From: Polynucleobacter sp. HIN11
GTDB lineage: Bacteria; Pseudomonadota; Gammaproteobacteria; Burkholderiales; Burkholderiaceae
Length of the DNA: 64,000 nucleotides
Assembly: GCF_030297675.1 (NCBI RefSeq)
Contig: NZ_AP028142.1
Span: forward strand, 1,364,001-1,428,000
Direction: 5' to 3'
The translations under genes and the position numbers were made by a program. Positions 7,350-16,143 of this stretch are shown piece by piece (positions within the stretch are counted from its first letter, which is position 1; each line of letters begins with the position of its first letter). The notes under the pieces are model-generated. The model searched no databases. It worked only from the letters and a program-made list of their open reading frames with translations, and was not told the DNA's origin.

Positions 7350-8837
7350 TTATGCCTTCTTCTGCTTGAGCTTTGAAATCAGCGGCCAGAACAGCATAAT
7401 GAGTGCCAAGGCAGTGATCGTGCCAACCAAGTAGTTGGAGAAGAAGATTCCCAAGCTACCTTGTGATACCAGCATCGCCTGACGGAACGAATCTTCAGCG
7501 CGATCACCCAAGACCAAGGCGAGAACCATCGGCGCCATTGGATAGTCGAGTTTCTTGAAAAGATAACCCAAGACACCGAAGCCCAACATCAGCCATACAT
7601 CGAACATCGCATTGTTCACAGTAAATGCGCCCACGGCACAAATAACAATGATGACCGGTGCAATGATTGAGAATGGGATTCTCAAGATTGAGGCAAAGAT
7701 CGGTACGCAGGTCAAGACCACAAACAGACCGGCAATATTACCCAAATACATACTTGCAATTAAGCCCCAAACAAAGTCTGGCTTCTCAACGAACAAGAGT
7801 GGTCCAGGTTGTAAACCCCAGATCAACAGACCGCCCAAGAGAACTGCAGCGGTTGGCGAACCTGGAATACCCAGAGAGAGCATGGGCAGCAAGGCTGCGG
7901 TACCGGCAGCGTGCGCAGCAGTTTCAGGAGCAACAATACCCTCCATCTCACCCTTACCAAAATTAGACTTATTCTTAGCCATTTGCTTGGCAACGCCATA
8001 GCTCATAAATGAGGCTGGGGTTGCGCCACCGGGGGTAATACCCATCCAGCAACCAATCAAACAGCTACGCAGCGATGTTGCCCAGTATTTGGGTAGCTGA
8101 GCCCAAGTTTCAAAAACCACTTTTGCTTTGATCTTGGCGCTCTTGCCTGAAAACTTGAGGCCCTCTTCCATGGATTGCAGAATTTCGCCAATACCAAACA
8201 GGCCGATCACCGCAATCAAGAAATCAAAGCCGCGCATTAACTCTGATGAACCAAAGGTTAAGCGCAATTGACCTGTCACGGTATCCATCCCGACTGCAGC
8301 CAAAGCAAAGCCGAGCATCATGGCAGAGAGAACTTTAAAGGGAGATCCTTTGTTCATCCCCACAAAACTACAGAATGTGAGCAAGTAAACCGCGAAGAAT
8401 TCGGGGGGGCCGAACTGTAAGGCAAATTTAGCAACCAGAGGGGCTAGGAAGGTAATCACCACAACCGCAAAAACGGCACCAATACATGATGATGTGAAAG
8501 CAGCAGTAAGGGCCTCACCAGCTTTACCATTTTGAGCCATCGGATAGCCATCAAATGTAGTGGCCACTGACCAGGGCTCGCCTGGAATATTAAATAAGAT
8601 CGAGGTGATCGCACCACCAAACAGAGCGCCCCAGTAAATACTGGAGAGCATGATGATTGCCGAGGTTGGCGACATCGTGAAGGTCAGAGGCAACAAAATT
8701 GCAATGCCGTTAGCCCCGCCAAGACCGGGCAATACACCAATAATCACTCCAAGAACGACTCCAATCAACATCAGCATGATGTTGTAGGGTGACAATGCAA
8801 CAGCAAAGCCTCCAAATAGCGCGTTAATTTCTTCCAC
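7350..8837 (-). CDS. tctA: tripartite tricarboxylate transporter, large permease TctA
   Basis: Inner-membrane large subunit (495 residues, about 11-12 membrane spans) of a TTT-family secondary transporter driven by the ion gradient. The family signature GVLPGLGGANGIAILLPLTF is at ~38-57, with a second repeat-like motif TPGGATPASFMSYGVAK near 270 and LGIPGSPTAAVLLGGLLIWGLQPGPLLF near 325. The start is GTG at 8837 with AAGGAG six nt upstream. It is the last gene of tctC-tctB-tctA and is followed by a strong terminator. The substrate cannot be read from sequence: family members carry citrate, tartrate, terephthalate and other carboxylates. Confidence 0.93.
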   Translation of the reverse strand: MEEINALFGGFAVALSPYNIMLMLIGVVLGVIIGVLPGLGGANGIAILLPLTFTMSPTSAIIMLSSIYWGALFGGAITSILFNIPGEPWSVATTFDGYPMAQNGKAGEALTAAFTSSCIGAVFAVVVITFLAPLVAKFALQFGPPEFFAVYLLTFCSFVGMNKGSPFKVLSAMMLGFALAAVGMDTVTGQLRLTFGSSELMRGFDFLIAVIGLFGIGEILQSMEEGLKFSGKSAKIKAKVVFETWAQLPKYWATSLRSCLIGCWMGITPGGATPASFMSYGVAKQMAKNKSNFGKGEMEGIVAPETAAHAAGTAALLPMLSLGIPGSPTAAVLLGGLLIWGLQPGPLLFVEKPDFVWGLIASMYLGNIAGLFVVLTCVPIFASILRIPFSIIAPVIIVICAVGAFTVNNAMFDVWLMLGFGVLGYLFKKLDYPMAPMVLALVLGDRAEDSFRQAMLVSQGSLGIFFSNYLVGTITALALIMLFWPLISKLKQKKA

Positions 8838-8877
8838 GTTTGCTCCTTTTATTCAGTCTTGTAGGTGGATGCCTTGC

Positions 8878-9393
8878 TTACTTCAAACCAATAATCGCCA
8901 ATGGGTTGAACAACGAACCATGTGGCAACGGAATTTGAAACCAATATTCAAACATCATGTAGAGGACAATGCTGACACCAAGTCCAACAGCCAGAGCCTT
9001 CCAAACTGCATATTTTCCAAGCCAGACCATGAAAAAAGTGATGTAAATCACTCCAGCAACGTATATACCGATCAGTTGTACGCCCAAAACAAATAAAGCT
9101 GCAGGAATCAAAACGGCCATCACTTGGCGAAAGGGCTCTTTCTCAACAAACGATTCCTCAGACAGTTCCTTTGCACGAATCGACTGGATGAGGGTTACGG
9201 AGCTACAAACCAAAATAATCAAGCTCAGGTAGAAAGGAAAGTATCCCGATTCTGGGCCATCGCTACCCCACTTCGCCCCAAGCTTTATGCTGCCCACCAT
9301 TACTACAGCACCCACAATGATGAACATGAGTGCGGTGACGATTTCCATCGTCCGCATGCTAACTACTGAGTCATGGTTTGAATTCTCTGACAT
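8878..9393 (-). CDS. tctB: tripartite tricarboxylate transporter, small subunit TctB
   Basis: Small membrane subunit (171 residues) with four predicted spans: ~15-35, ~48-68, ~92-115 and a paired hydrophobic stretch at ~118-150 ending LYMMFEYWFQIPLPHGSLF, a typical TctB C-terminal motif. It partners TctA in the membrane complex served by the periplasmic TctC receptor. It lies between tctC and tctA, 40 bp before tctA. A terminator-like hairpin sits just upstream in the tctC-tctB gap, so it should be expressed at a lower level than the receptor. Confidence 0.9.
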   Translation of the reverse strand: MSENSNHDSVVSMRTMEIVTALMFIIVGAVVMVGSIKLGAKWGSDGPESGYFPFYLSLIILVCSSVTLIQSIRAKELSEESFVEKEPFRQVMAVLIPAALFVLGVQLIGIYVAGVIYITFFMVWLGKYAVWKALAVGLGVSIVLYMMFEYWFQIPLPHGSLFNPLAIIGLK

Positions 9394-9426
9394 TCTTTAC
9401 TCTTCTCTTATTCGATTACTAAAAAA

Positions 9427-9452
9427 ATAAGACCTCACCATGAGGTCTTATT
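9427..9452 (-). terminator. intercistronic hairpin (attenuator) between tctC and tctB
   Basis: Minus-strand stem AATAAGACCTCA paired with TGAGGTCTTATT across a 3-nt loop, followed by a T-rich run. This is a full rho-independent terminator placed inside the operon, 13 bp after the tctC stop. It fits a design in which the binding protein is made in excess over the membrane subunits. Confidence 0.8.
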
Positions 9453-9465
9453 TCGTTGCCAATAA

Positions 9466-10476
9466 TTACTTCGCCGTAAATCCAGCTTCTTTCATCAACT
9501 GAGCATGAGTCGCATCTGCCTTCTCGAGCCAGTTTGTAAACTCTTTACCGGTCATAAAGGTTTGATTGAATGCGCCATCAGCCATAAACTTCTTCCACTC
9601 GGCGGTCTCACGGACTTTTTTGAACAAGTCAATATAGAAGTCCACTTGAGCTTGAGTTACTCCAGGCGGCATGAAAATGCCACGTAACATCAGATAGTCG
9701 GTATTTACACCCACTTCACGGCAGGTGGGAACATCGTTCCACGACAAGGTTGGAGTAATCTTTTCTTTATAAGGCATACGCTGCGTATCAAATACGCACT
9801 GGGCAGTTAAAGTACCAGCACGCCACTGAGCAACGGCTTCAATTGGATTATTGACTGTGGAGTCAACATGATTTCCCACCAACTGCACCGCTACAGCACC
9901 GCCACCAGCAAATGGAACATAAGTAAACTTTGTGCCAGTTGCTTTTTCAAGTGCTACGGTGATGATTTGGTCTTCTTGCTTCGAACCCGTACCGCCCATT
10001 TTGAACTTTCCAGGTCCTGCAGCTTTAGCCGCATCAATGTAGTCTTTAGCAGACTTATAACCTTTGCCGGTATTGGTCCACAACACGAATTGATCGAGTG
10101 CCAACATCGCAACTGGGGTCATGTCTTGCCATTTGAATGGAACACCAGTTGCGCGTGGGGTTGTAAACAGATTCGACAAGGTAATAATGATCTTGTGGGG
10201 ATCACCTTTGGCTTCCTTGATCGCCAAATAACCTTCAGCACCCGCACCAGCACCCTTGTTCACAGGGATCATGGATTGCTTCATCAGATTATTTTTCGAA
10301 ATAATGCCTTGAATCATCCGCGCCATTTGATCAGCGCCACCGCCAGGACCAGCGGAAATAATGAATTCAACGGGTTTTGTTGGCTCCCACTTAGCCTGAG
10401 CTTGAGCAGTGGTAGTCGCAGCAAAACCAGCTACCAACGCAACGCTCAACAACGTGGATTTGAATTTCAAACGCAT
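9466..10476 (-). CDS. tctC: tripartite tricarboxylate transporter receptor TctC (Bug family)
   Basis: Periplasmic solute receptor of 336 residues. A signal peptide (LLSVALVAGFAATTTAQAQA, cleavage near residue 28) is followed by the Bug-family fold with KPVEFIISAGPGGGADQMAR at the N-terminal ligand loop and a second-lobe motif GGTGSKQEDQI. Bug proteins bind carboxylates through water-mediated contacts, so the ligand is not predictable here. The ATG has GGAGGAG upstream. First gene of tctCBA. Upstream (10477-10660) lie a TTGAC-N4-ATCAA site and a pair of 12-bp direct repeats, both plausible operator sequences. A second, orphan Bug receptor is encoded at 47.4-48.4 kb. Confidence 0.92.
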   Translation of the reverse strand: MRLKFKSTLLSVALVAGFAATTTAQAQAKWEPTKPVEFIISAGPGGGADQMARMIQGIISKNNLMKQSMIPVNKGAGAGAEGYLAIKEAKGDPHKIIITLSNLFTTPRATGVPFKWQDMTPVAMLALDQFVLWTNTGKGYKSAKDYIDAAKAAGPGKFKMGGTGSKQEDQIITVALEKATGTKFTYVPFAGGGAVAVQLVGNHVDSTVNNPIEAVAQWRAGTLTAQCVFDTQRMPYKEKITPTLSWNDVPTCREVGVNTDYLMLRGIFMPPGVTQAQVDFYIDLFKKVRETAEWKKFMADGAFNQTFMTGKEFTNWLEKADATHAQLMKEAGFTAK

Positions 10477-10566
10477 GGATGCTCCTCCAAAAAATATTCA
10501 AAGTTATTAATTTTGTTATGCAGCAACTTTGATGACTAATTCTTCAATAAAAGTTTTAGACAAAAA

Positions 10567-10580
10567 TTGACAGACATCAA
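10567..10580. promoter_or_regulatory. CRP/FNR-type half-site pair upstream of tctC
   Basis: TTGAC-N4-ATCAA, close to the FNR consensus TTGAT-N4-ATCAA, 91 bp upstream of the tctC start. It resembles the palindrome in front of oxc. Inference from sequence only. Confidence 0.35.
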
Positions 10581-10601
10581 CAAACGAAAATTTTCACATA
10601 A

Positions 10602-10635
10602 GTAAAACCCGTACTGACTAGTGAAAACCCGTACT
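10602..10635. repeat. direct repeat pair AAAACCCGTACT upstream of tctC
   Basis: Two copies of AAAACCCGTACT (preceded by GT and GTG respectively), start to start 20 bp apart, i.e. two helical turns. They lie 125-160 bp upstream of tctC and just beyond the tRNA-Thr 3' end. The spacing fits a dimeric regulator on one DNA face; the function is inferred. Confidence 0.45.
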
Positions 10636-10660
10636 TTAAGCACTTATTTGAGGGGCAAAC

Positions 10661-10736
10661 TGGTGCCGGAAATAGGAATCGAACCTACGACCTTCGCATT
10701 ACGAATGCGCTGCTCTACCAACTGAGCTATTCCGGC
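10661..10736 (-). tRNA. tRNA-Thr (anticodon CGT)
   Basis: 76 nt on the minus strand, including an encoded CCA. The acceptor stem GCCGGAA/TTCCGGC, D-arm AGCTCAGTTGGTAGAGC, anticodon arm with loop ..CGT.. between GCATT and AATGC, and T-arm GTAGGTTCGATTCCTAT are all complete. It reads ACG threonine codons. Confidence 0.96.
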
Positions 10737-10787
10737 ATGAACCTTTGGAAAATACTGCGTTCAGACTGAGATTTTATCCCAGCAAAA

Positions 10788-13463
10788 TCAATGCCTTTGC
10801 GAGGCGCTAGGATGAGCGTCTCCCAACGCTTTAGAAACAACCTCGCGCACGTCTGGGGAAAGCCGACTGACTGTTGCTAGGGTCTTTAGCGCCGCTTTCA
10901 TCGGCTTCTGGTAGCGTGATGCAAACTGACGCCAACGGTCTAAGCCACGGGCCAGTCGCGCCGCTACTTGAGGATTAATCTCATCTAATGCAATCACTTG
11001 CTCGGCCCAAAAGGCATAGGTCACACCATCGACCCCATGAAATCCACCTGGGTTACTCAAACAAAATGCATGAATGAGGCTGCGCACCCGATTAGGATTA
11101 TTCATCTGAAATGCGGGGTGTCGCATCAGCTCTTGCACATGACTAAGCACAGACTGACCCTTGGTTTGCGGGGGTCGCATTGCTTGTAAGGCAAACCACT
11201 TATCAACCACGAGCGGGTCTTCCGCAAAGCGCTGATAAAAATCAGCTAAGGCATTCTCAGCCTGGGGTGCGTGAGCGAATACAAGGGCCTGTAATGCCGC
11301 AAAACGATCGGTCATGTTGTTCGCTAACTCGTATTGCTCTTCGGCCACCTCATACCAGTGAGTGTCCTTGGTTTCTAAGAGCATCATCAGCGCATCATTT
11401 TTGAGAGCGCGCCGACCCATACTCATTGCGTCCGGACTATAGCTCGCTGAGGTTTGGAGCAAGCGGTAGGTCTTTTCCCAGTCGGATTTAAGCGCTTGCG
11501 CTAGAGCAGACTTAAAACCTCTACGCGCCCAATGCAATTGCTGAGGGTCAACCAACTGAACCTGCTCATACAAATAGGTTTCGGCTGGCAGTGAAAAGAG
11601 GAGTTGTTTGAACGCCGGATCCAATTGCGGATCGACCAACAATTCACGGTAGGCCTCTAGCAATCGCCGATCGGGCTCTCGACCTACCAAAATCAATTGC
11701 TGAGCTAGTTTTTGCACAGCCTCCCACCGATTAAATGAATCCGTCTCATAGGCCATGAGAGCGAGCAACTCTGCTTCGCTTTGCTCGTGCTCAATCAAAA
11801 TGGGTGCCGAGAAATCCCGATTGATCGAAAGCACTGGTTTTGCCGGGATTTGCTTGACTACCCACGTTTGCTCTGACTGGGTTAGCTCTAGCAATACTTC
11901 TTGACCAAAATGCTTTGCTTCTTTTGCAGTAATGGATGCGCCCTTTTCAAATAACAAACTCGCCTTCAAGGGAATATGAAATGGTTTTTTGGTCTTCTGC
12001 CCAGGTGTTGGGGGGCAATGTTGTTTGAGGGTCAAGCGATATTCTTTCTTCCGAGCATCAAACTGTTCATTGACTTGAACTCGCGGAGTACCCGATTGGC
12101 TGTACCAGTTTTTAAACTGGCTGAGATCGCGCTCATTCGCATCAGCCATCGCGGCGATGAACTCATCACAGGTCACCGCCGTCCCATCGTGACGCTTGAA
12201 ATACAAATCCATGCCGCGACGAAAGCCATCAACCCCAAGTAAGGTTTGATACATCCGTACCACCTCCGCACCCTTCTCATAGACCGTTACCGTATAAAAA
12301 TTATTGATTTCTTGATACTCATCGGGCCGTATCGGATGAGCCATGGGCCCCGCATCCTCGGGGAACTGTAGCTGGCGAAGTAAACGCACATCATCGATGC
12401 GCTTAACCGCCCGACCAGACTCTGTACCTATTTGATCGGCTGAAAACTCTTGATCCCGAAAGACGGTTAAACCTTCTTTCAGTGATAGTTGAAACCAATC
12501 CCGACAGGTCACGCGGTTGCCTGTCCAATTATGAAAATACTCGTGGGCTACTACGCTCTCAACATTGGCAAAATCCGTATCCGTTGCCGTTTGCGCATCC
12601 GCCAGCACAAACTTGGTATTGAAGATATTGAGGCCCTTGTTCTCCATCGCCCCCATATTGAAATCACTCACCGCCACAATCATGAAGCGCTCTAAATCAA
12701 GCTCTAAACCAAAGCGCTTCTCATCCCAAACAATCGATCGCTTTAGCGAGTCCATCGCGTGGTGGGTTTTATGCAGATCCCGCGGCTCAACCCAAATTTG
12801 CAATAGTTTTTTATCACCACTATGAGAAGTAATCACATCCTCTGAGCAAACTAATTTTCCAGCCACCAAGGCAAACAGATAAGAAGGCTTTGGAAACGGG
12901 TCTTCCCAAATGGCGCTGTGCCAACCATCGGCCAAATCCTCTTTGGCAATCAAATTGCCATTCGAGAGCAAGACTGGGTAATCGGCTTTGAGTGCTCGCA
13001 TGGTCACGCGGTAGCGCGCCATCACATCGGGACGATCCTGGAAATACGTGATTTTCCGAAAACCCTCTGCTTCGCACTGCGTGAAGAAATTACCACGTGA
13101 GACATACAAGCCCATCAATGAGGTGTTTTTCTCAGGAATGCATGCGGTTTTGATTTCAATCACAAAACGCTGCTTGCCTCCTTGAGGTAAACCATGAATC
13201 ACCAGTCTCCCCGGCGTTAGCTCCAAATGGCGATGCGTCTCGCCATTGATACGCAGGCTAATGAACTCGAGCTCTTCACCATCCAAAATAAGGGGGAGCT
13301 CGTCTTTCGAGGTTTGCGTGATCTCACTAGGGATCACCTCAATGCGACTGTGCACAAGGGTGCGTTGCGGCATTAATTCAAAATCAAGCTCTACTTGGCC
13401 AAATTGATAATCGGGAGCTTTGTATTGAGAGCGCAAAAAGCGCTTGGCAGAATCGGTTCGCAT
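10788..13463 (-). CDS. pepN: aminopeptidase N
   Basis: Cytosolic M1-family zinc aminopeptidase (891 residues), removing N-terminal residues from peptides during protein turnover. The exopeptidase motif GAMEN is at 271-275 and the zinc site HEYFH at 307-311 with the third ligand Glu330 (HEXXH-18-E). The C-terminal part resembles the DUF3458/helical domain of gammaproteobacterial PepN. The start MRTDSAKRFL has no Shine-Dalgarno. TAAAAT lies exactly 6 nt upstream of the ATG, which would make the mRNA leaderless. Single gene between tRNA-Thr and a GDT1-type exporter. Confidence 0.95.
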   Translation of the reverse strand: MRTDSAKRFLRSQYKAPDYQFGQVELDFELMPQRTLVHSRIEVIPSEITQTSKDELPLILDGEELEFISLRINGETHRHLELTPGRLVIHGLPQGGKQRFVIEIKTACIPEKNTSLMGLYVSRGNFFTQCEAEGFRKITYFQDRPDVMARYRVTMRALKADYPVLLSNGNLIAKEDLADGWHSAIWEDPFPKPSYLFALVAGKLVCSEDVITSHSGDKKLLQIWVEPRDLHKTHHAMDSLKRSIVWDEKRFGLELDLERFMIVAVSDFNMGAMENKGLNIFNTKFVLADAQTATDTDFANVESVVAHEYFHNWTGNRVTCRDWFQLSLKEGLTVFRDQEFSADQIGTESGRAVKRIDDVRLLRQLQFPEDAGPMAHPIRPDEYQEINNFYTVTVYEKGAEVVRMYQTLLGVDGFRRGMDLYFKRHDGTAVTCDEFIAAMADANERDLSQFKNWYSQSGTPRVQVNEQFDARKKEYRLTLKQHCPPTPGQKTKKPFHIPLKASLLFEKGASITAKEAKHFGQEVLLELTQSEQTWVVKQIPAKPVLSINRDFSAPILIEHEQSEAELLALMAYETDSFNRWEAVQKLAQQLILVGREPDRRLLEAYRELLVDPQLDPAFKQLLFSLPAETYLYEQVQLVDPQQLHWARRGFKSALAQALKSDWEKTYRLLQTSASYSPDAMSMGRRALKNDALMMLLETKDTHWYEVAEEQYELANNMTDRFAALQALVFAHAPQAENALADFYQRFAEDPLVVDKWFALQAMRPPQTKGQSVLSHVQELMRHPAFQMNNPNRVRSLIHAFCLSNPGGFHGVDGVTYAFWAEQVIALDEINPQVAARLARGLDRWRQFASRYQKPMKAALKTLATVSRLSPDVREVVSKALGDAHPSASQRH

Positions 13464-13495
13464 GGAACGATTTTAGTTGGATCTTTACTTAGCGC

Positions 13496-14083
13496 TTACG
13501 CAAGATCCCCACCCCAAAGTAAGGTCGCCATTCCAAGCACAATGAATATCATCGCCGCAATACGATGCACCCACGTAATTGGCAAGCGCTTGGTAAATTG
13601 CTTACCAAGCCATACCGCAGGAGCATTCGCGAGCATCATGCCAAGAGTTGTCCCAATCGTGACCGACACCACACTGTCATACTTCGCTCCCAGAGCAATC
13701 GTGGCGATTTGGGTCTTATCACCCATTTCGGCAATGAAAAATAAGCTGGTGGTCAATACAAAAATTGCCCAAGCCCCTTTTGCTGCTTTTGCAGCTTGGT
13801 CCTCATCCAATTTGTCGGGGATAAGTAGCCAAGCGCCAAGGGCTAAAAATCCAATTCCCAGAATCCAACGCAATAGATCAGGACTGAGTAGCCCAGCAAC
13901 CCAATGTCCCACATAAGCAGCGAGCGCATGGTTAACAAGCGTTGCCAGCAAGATCCCCCAAATAATCGGCCAGGCATGCTTGGGATAGCGCGCTGCGAGC
14001 ATGAGTGACAAAAGCTGGGTCTTGTCCCCGATTTCTGCCAGGGCAACCACCCCGGTAGAAATGAATAATCCATAAAAATCCAT
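13496..14083 (-). CDS. UPF0016/GDT1-family cation exporter
   Basis: Six-span inner-membrane protein of 195 residues with the two family motifs in each half: AEIGDKTQLLS (~16-26) and AEMGDKTQIAT (~117-127). The E-x-G-D-K-T motifs form the metal path. Bacterial relatives (MneA/MntX type) export Mn2+; eukaryotic TMEM165/GDT1 move Mn2+/Ca2+. Some family genes sit behind a yybP-ykoY manganese riboswitch, but the 113-bp divergent gap upstream is too short and AT-rich to hold one. It is read after pepN on the same strand with a 32-bp separation in the opposite order, so it is likely the first gene of that pair. Confidence 0.88.
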   Translation of the reverse strand: MDFYGLFISTGVVALAEIGDKTQLLSLMLAARYPKHAWPIIWGILLATLVNHALAAYVGHWVAGLLSPDLLRWILGIGFLALGAWLLIPDKLDEDQAAKAAKGAWAIFVLTTSLFFIAEMGDKTQIATIALGAKYDSVVSVTIGTTLGMMLANAPAVWLGKQFTKRLPITWVHRIAAMIFIVLGMATLLWGGDLA

Positions 14084-14196
14084 ATAAATCAGATATTTAA
14101 ATAAAATCTATCAATATTTTTAATTAATACAATTTGGCTATCATAAGAAAAAACCCTAAACTGCGTGCATCTTAATTTTTCTCTAAAGGCAATTCC

Positions 14197-15534
14197 ATGA
14201 CTTTACGCGAAGGCAATCTCGAAGCCCCAACCAGACACCCCCTAGACTGGACCAATCCAGACTTCTACGACACCAAAAAGCTCGAAGCTGAGATGGAACG
14301 GGTGTTTGATCTTTGCCATGGTTGCCGCCGCTGCGTCAATCTTTGCGGCTCATTCCCTACCCTCTTTGACCTCGTCGATGCGACGGAGGAAGGTGAAGTA
14401 GAAGGTGTGGCAAAAGCCGACTATCAAAAAGTGGTTGATCAGTGCTATCTGTGTGACGTTTGCTACATGACCAAGTGTCCCTACACCCCACCCCACCCTT
14501 GGAATATTGATTTCCCTCACTTAATGTTGCGCGCCAAAGCAGTTGCCTTTAAAGAAGGGAAAACCACCTTCCGTGACAAGCTGCTGTCTTCCACTGATAA
14601 GCTTGGTCAGTTTGCCGGCATCCCAATCGTGACCCAAGCGGTCAACGCAGTGAACAATATGGGCGTCACCCGTTTAATGATGGAAGGCGCCTTAGGCGTT
14701 GATAAAAAAGCATGGGTTCCTGAATATGCTGCGAAGACCTTCCCGCAATTAGCGAAGGCATCGGCAGCGTTTCCAGTAAAAGATGGTCAACGCACCCCCG
14801 GTAAAGTCGCCATCTATGCTACTTGCTACATCAACTACAACGAGCCTGGTATCGGTCAAGATCTCATTAAGATCCTCAATCACAACCAGATCCCGTATGC
14901 GCTGGTTGATAAAGAGGCTTGCTGTGGTATGCCTAAGCTCGAATTAGGTGACCTTGAGTCCGTAAAAGAAAACAAGGAAAAGAACATCCCCAAACTTGCG
15001 AAGTTGGCACGTGAGGGCTATGCCATCGTGACCCCAATTCCATCGTGCACTTTAATGTTTAAACAAGAGCTGCCATTGATGTTCCCTGATGACGCTGATG
15101 TGCAAGCAGTCAAAGACGCGATGTGGGATCCCTTTGAGTACTTTATTGCGCGCAGCAAAGATGGTCTCTTAAACCAAGACTTCAAAGAAGAGTTGGGTCA
15201 TGTGAGCTATCACGTCGCCTGCCATTCCCGCGTACAAAACGTTGGTCAGAAAACCGCTGAGGCATTGAAACTCATTCCAGGAACCGAAGTGAATGTGGTG
15301 GAGCGCTGCTCAGGCCACTCCGGAACCTGGGGCGTCAAGAAAGAGTTTCATGCGATGGCAATGAAGATTGGTCGTCCAGTATTTCGCAGCATGGCTGAAG
15401 AATCACCAAACTACATTAGCTCCGATTGCCAACTCGCTGGGCACCACATTGCGCAAGGAATGGATGAACTGGGTCTGCCCAAGACCGCCATGGCTCATCC
15501 ACTCACACTAATGGCTAAGGCCTATGGACTCTAA
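14197..15534 (+). CDS. GlpC/HdrD-like Fe-S oxidoreductase
   Basis: 445 residues. Two ferredoxin-type cysteine clusters are at the N-terminus: C40-x2-C43-x2-C46-x3-C50 and C83-x2-C86-x2-C89-x4-C94. Two C-terminal CCG domains follow, around EACCGMPKLELGD and VACHSRVQN...VERCSGHSGTWG, as in heterodisulfide reductase subunit B/D and GlpC. Such proteins pass electrons between Fe-S or quinone partners. It starts after an AAAGG site and is followed by a DUF3501 gene within 25 bp, a pair that in many bacteria is preceded by a rubrerythrin gene; none is present here. Role in peroxide or oxygen defence is plausible but inferred. Confidence 0.85.
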   Translation: MTLREGNLEAPTRHPLDWTNPDFYDTKKLEAEMERVFDLCHGCRRCVNLCGSFPTLFDLVDATEEGEVEGVAKADYQKVVDQCYLCDVCYMTKCPYTPPHPWNIDFPHLMLRAKAVAFKEGKTTFRDKLLSSTDKLGQFAGIPIVTQAVNAVNNMGVTRLMMEGALGVDKKAWVPEYAAKTFPQLAKASAAFPVKDGQRTPGKVAIYATCYINYNEPGIGQDLIKILNHNQIPYALVDKEACCGMPKLELGDLESVKENKEKNIPKLAKLAREGYAIVTPIPSCTLMFKQELPLMFPDDADVQAVKDAMWDPFEYFIARSKDGLLNQDFKEELGHVSYHVACHSRVQNVGQKTAEALKLIPGTEVNVVERCSGHSGTWGVKKEFHAMAMKIGRPVFRSMAEESPNYISSDCQLAGHHIAQGMDELGLPKTAMAHPLTLMAKAYGL

Positions 15535-15558
15535 ATCATGACAACAGGATCAATTGAA

Positions 15559-16143
15559 ATGGGAAAAATTACTCGCGATAGTTTATTAAGCCTTGAGGCT
15601 TATCACAAAGCACGCCCTGAAATGAGAGCGCGCGCCATTGCGGAACGCAAACTACGTACCGTCCACTTGGGCGAGCATCTCACGCTCATTTTTGAAAACG
15701 AGTTCTTAATGCGCTATCAGATTCAGGAGATGTTGCGCGTTGAGAAAACCTTCGAAGACGAAGGCATTCAAGATGAGTTAGATGCCTACAATCCAATGGT
15801 ACCGAGTGGTTCGGACTTTAAGGTCACCATGATGATTGAGTATCCCAATGAGGCCGATCGTCGCGTAGCACTGGCTAAATTAGTTGGTGTAGAAGATCGG
15901 ATTTTTATTGAGATTGAAGGTCAGCCACGGGTCTATGCAATTGCCGACGAGGATCTAGAGCGCGCAACGACCGAGAAAACCTCGGCCGTACACTTCCTGC
16001 GCATTCCATTAACACCTGCGATGAAAGAGGCGCTAAAGGCCGGTGCTCAAATGATGGTGGGTTGCGACCACAAGGGATACCCCATGCATGTCGAAACCCT
16101 CCCTCATGAAACACTCGCCTCCTTAGTCACAGACCTCGACTAA
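15559..16143 (+). CDS. DUF3501 family protein
   Basis: 194 residues from Met at 15559 (MGKITRDSLLSLEAYHKARPEMRAR), the usual family N-terminus, with AGGATC upstream; an in-frame ATG at 15538 would add seven residues but has no ribosome site. The conserved family block RTVHLGEHLTLIFENEFLMRYQIQEMLRVEKTFE is present. Function is unknown; the family travels with the Fe-S oxidoreductase immediately upstream. Its 3' end overlaps the convergent alanine dehydrogenase gene by 21 bp. Confidence 0.82.
   Translation: MGKITRDSLLSLEAYHKARPEMRARAIAERKLRTVHLGEHLTLIFENEFLMRYQIQEMLRVEKTFEDEGIQDELDAYNPMVPSGSDFKVTMMIEYPNEADRRVALAKLVGVEDRIFIEIEGQPRVYAIADEDLERATTEKTSAVHFLRIPLTPAMKEALKAGAQMMVGCDHKGYPMHVETLPHETLASLVTDLD

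Noticed and set aside
9868..10539. 223-codon plus-strand frame opposite tctC
   Set aside because: Antisense to a clear Bug receptor gene; no ribosome site, no recognisable domain.
13395..13916. 173-codon plus-strand frame opposite the GDT1-type exporter
   Set aside because: Mirror of a hydrophobic gene; no independent support.
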